From: Methanobacteriota archaeon
Lineage (GTDB): Archaea > Altiarchaeota > Altiarchaeia > IMC4 > QMZM01
NCBI GenBank assembly: GCA_903930485.1
Contig: CAIYYO010000215.1
Span: 1-5,318 of the forward strand
DNA length: 5,318 nt
Reading direction: 5' to 3'
The notes beneath the pieces were generated by a model. The model did no database searches. It saw nothing but the letters and a program-made list of their open reading frames with translations, and was not told the DNA's origin. Shown here piece by piece: positions 5,312 to 5,318 of this stretch. How positions within the stretch are numbered: position 1 is the stretch's first letter; every line of letters starts with the position of its first letter. The translations under genes and the position numbers were made by a program.

Positions 5312-5318
5312 ATGGCCA
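5312..5318 (+). CDS. start of a downstream gene (partial, only ATG GCC A seen)
   Basis: An ATG at 5312 is preceded by GGTGA (5303-5307), complementary to the archaeal 16S rRNA 3' end, with a 4-nt spacer. A TATA-like box and palindrome lie at suitable distances upstream. Only two codons are inside the window, so the product cannot be identified. It is the only start in the window with a recognisable Shine-Dalgarno motif. Confidence 0.4.

Noticed and set aside
1..5318. CRISPR array or insertion sequence
   Set aside because: No regularly spaced repeats of CRISPR size, no transposase or integrase motif, and no long terminal inverted repeats were seen.

Overview
The window is archaeal chromosome. 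The evidence is an archaeal-type tRNA splicing endonuclease (EndA), a stand-alone Kae1 of the archaeal length, a membrane-anchored archaeal LonB protease with two transmembrane segments inserted between Walker A and Walker B, TATA-like boxes about 25-30 nt before start codons, and start codons that mostly lack Shine-Dalgarno motifs (leaderless style). The core genes are GC-rich (mid to upper 50s per cent by eye) and tightly packed. I cannot name the lineage from this window.

Layout. Left block (1-1794): an uncharacterised 68-residue protein and endA on the minus strand, probably one transcript (22-bp gap), then kae1 on the plus strand. endA and kae1 diverge from a shared 38-bp promoter region. 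Both act in tRNA maturation: intron excision, and t6A37 modification of ANN-decoding tRNAs. Middle block (about 1795-3275): a clearly AT-rich segment with one large gene on the minus strand, a 357-residue protein with a RelA/SpoT-type alarmone (p)ppGpp synthetase domain, preceded by a gene-poor 388-bp region with a 13-bp direct repeat, a hairpin and several TATA-like tracts. Right block (3276-5318): lonB on the plus strand, then a promoter-like region with a perfect 6+6 palindrome and, at the very edge, a Shine-Dalgarno motif and ATG that probably start the next gene.

The most unusual item is the RelA/SpoT-domain gene. Alarmone synthetases are typical of bacteria and only sporadic in archaea. 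This one has no HD hydrolase, TGS or ACT domain, its base and codon composition differs sharply from both neighbours, and it lies between conserved housekeeping genes. It looks like a horizontally acquired synthetase-only protein that nonetheless has a good archaeal TATA box at the right distance from its GTG start. Its function (stress signalling, toxin of a toxin-antitoxin pair, or phage defence) cannot be decided here. The other complete genes, apart from the unknown 68-residue protein, are ordinary archaeal core functions: tRNA processing, tRNA modification and membrane/cytosolic proteolysis.
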